Shown here: positions 4,512 through 5,183 of the stretch, piece by piece
Numbering within the stretch: the first letter of the stretch is position 1
Layout of the letters: the number at the start of each line of letters is the position of its first letter
Source of the DNA: Sphingomonadales bacterium
GTDB taxonomy: Bacteria > Pseudomonadota > Alphaproteobacteria > Sphingomonadales > Sphingomonadaceae
Assembly: GCA_017302775.1 (NCBI GenBank)
Contig: JAFLDC010000231.1
Span: forward strand, 1 to 5,183
Direction of reading: 5' to 3'
DNA: 5,183 nt
Translations under genes and position numbers: made by a program
Notes under the pieces: generated by a model
The model's database searches: none
Told to the model about the DNA's origin: nothing
The model's input: only the letters and a program-made list of their open reading frames with translations

Positions 4512-5183
4512 ATGGAATTTCTGACCGCCGACCTGCTTGGCACTCCGCTGTGGTTCTGGTTGGCATTCGCCGGCATCGTGCTGGCGCTGACGGCCTTTGA
4601 TCTCGGTGTCCTTCACAAGGAGGACCGCGAGATGGGCATCGCCGAATCGCTTAAGCTGACCGCCTTCTATATCGCCATCGCCATGGCCTTCGGGGTGTGG
4701 GTATGGCTCGAAAAGGGCGCCGATCTCGGCATGCAATACTACACCGGCTTCTTCATCGAGAAGGCGCTGTCGATCGACAATGTCTTCGTCATCAGCCTGA
4801 TCTTCACCTTCTTTGCGATCCCCCCGAAGTACCAGTATCGTGCCCTGCTGTGGGGCATCCTGGCGGTGATCGTACTGCGCGGTGCCATGATCGCTGCGGG
4901 TGCGGCTCTGGTCGAACAGGCGAACTGGGTGTTGTACATCTTTGCCGCCTTCCTGGTTTTCACCGGCATAAAGATGTTCTTCGCCGGCGACCACGATCCC
5001 GACATCGCCAGCAATCCGGTGGTCAAATGGATCTCGCGCCATATGCGCGTGACCAAGGAGCTTCACGCCCAGCACTTTTTCGTGAAAGTACCTGATGAGA
5101 AGACCGGAAAGCTGGTGAACGCGGCGACGCCACTGTTCCTGGCGCTGGTGCCGCTCTACTTCGTGACCCAGAAGCTCGGCCTG
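4512..5183 (+). CDS. TerC/Alx-family integral membrane protein (cut by right edge)
   Basis: The frame runs from the ATG at 4512 to the window end without a stop, giving the first 224 residues of a family whose members usually have about 320 or more. Hydrophobic segments lie near 13-34, 50-66, 78-103, 110-130, 136-156 and 206-222. The family's conserved acidic residues are present: D30 in A-F-D-L-G-V, E83, and D89 in the E-K-A-L-S-I-D-N-V-F-V motif (83-93). TerC/Alx proteins sit in the inner membrane; characterised members handle manganese export or metal loading of exported enzymes, and the name comes from tellurite resistance operons. AGGGA at 4499-4503, 8 nt upstream, supports the start. 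No tellurite genes are visible nearby. A strong terminator precedes it by 25 nt, leaving no room for an ordinary promoter. Confidence 0.92.
   Translation, partial: MEFLTADLLGTPLWFWLAFAGIVLALTAFDLGVLHKEDREMGIAESLKLTAFYIAIAMAFGVWVWLEKGADLGMQYYTGFFIEKALSIDNVFVISLIFTFFAIPPKYQYRALLWGILAVIVLRGAMIAAGAALVEQANWVLYIFAAFLVFTGIKMFFAGDHDPDIASNPVVKWISRHMRVTKELHAQHFFVKVPDEKTGKLVNAATPLFLALVPLYFVTQKLGL

Noticed and set aside
4410..5075. A 221-codon open frame on the minus strand opposite terC.
   Set aside because: It is antisense to a clear TerC protein; its composition (rich in H, D, G, Q) is what the complement of a GC-rich coding frame yields.

Overview
The window is GC-rich bacterial chromosome with dense, strongly GC-biased third codon positions. 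The gene content (a RibA end, a GNAT enzyme, an AraC/GyrI regulator, an SPFH protein beside a small ribbon-helix-helix protein, a very short YdcH/DUF465 protein and a TerC/Alx transporter) suggests an alphaproteobacterium, most likely of the Sphingomonadales. That placement is inferred from protein style, not from a marker gene. No rRNA, tRNA, CRISPR array, insertion sequence or phage gene is visible.

Layout. Positions 1-770 (+) hold the 3' end of ribA (GTP cyclohydrolase II), overlapped by a GTG-started GNAT acetyltransferase. Positions 860-1735 (+) encode an AraC-type DNA-binding domain fused to a GyrI-like effector domain, with a good internal ribosome binding site and ATG exactly at the domain junction. 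Only 3 bp later, convergent with it, lies an exported parallel beta-helix protein (1739-2695, -). Positions 2696-2869 lie between genes and hold a GC hairpin and a possible remnant of a small membrane-protein gene. Positions 2870-3985 (-) form a two-gene unit: a membrane-anchored SPFH/Band 7 protein, then a 65-residue ribbon-helix-helix protein with an AT-hook-like tail.

The divergent region 3986-4261 is rich in signals. It has a promoter for the SPFH unit with a perfect TTGACA -35 box, an AT-rich dyad/direct-repeat operator candidate over the -10 region, and several stem-loops that may lie in the leader of the YdcH gene (4262-4435, +). A strong intrinsic terminator follows ydcH at 4455-4486 and ends only 25 nt before the ATG of a TerC-family membrane protein, which runs off the right edge.

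How the genes may work together. The most coherent unit is SPFH plus RHH: the small DNA-binding protein probably controls its own operon through the repeats over the promoter, and the SPFH protein builds a membrane scaffold. The RibA-GNAT pair is translationally coupled but has no obvious functional link. The ydcH-terC junction looks like either a complete stop or a regulated read-through point. The remaining genes look like ordinary chromosomal neighbours.
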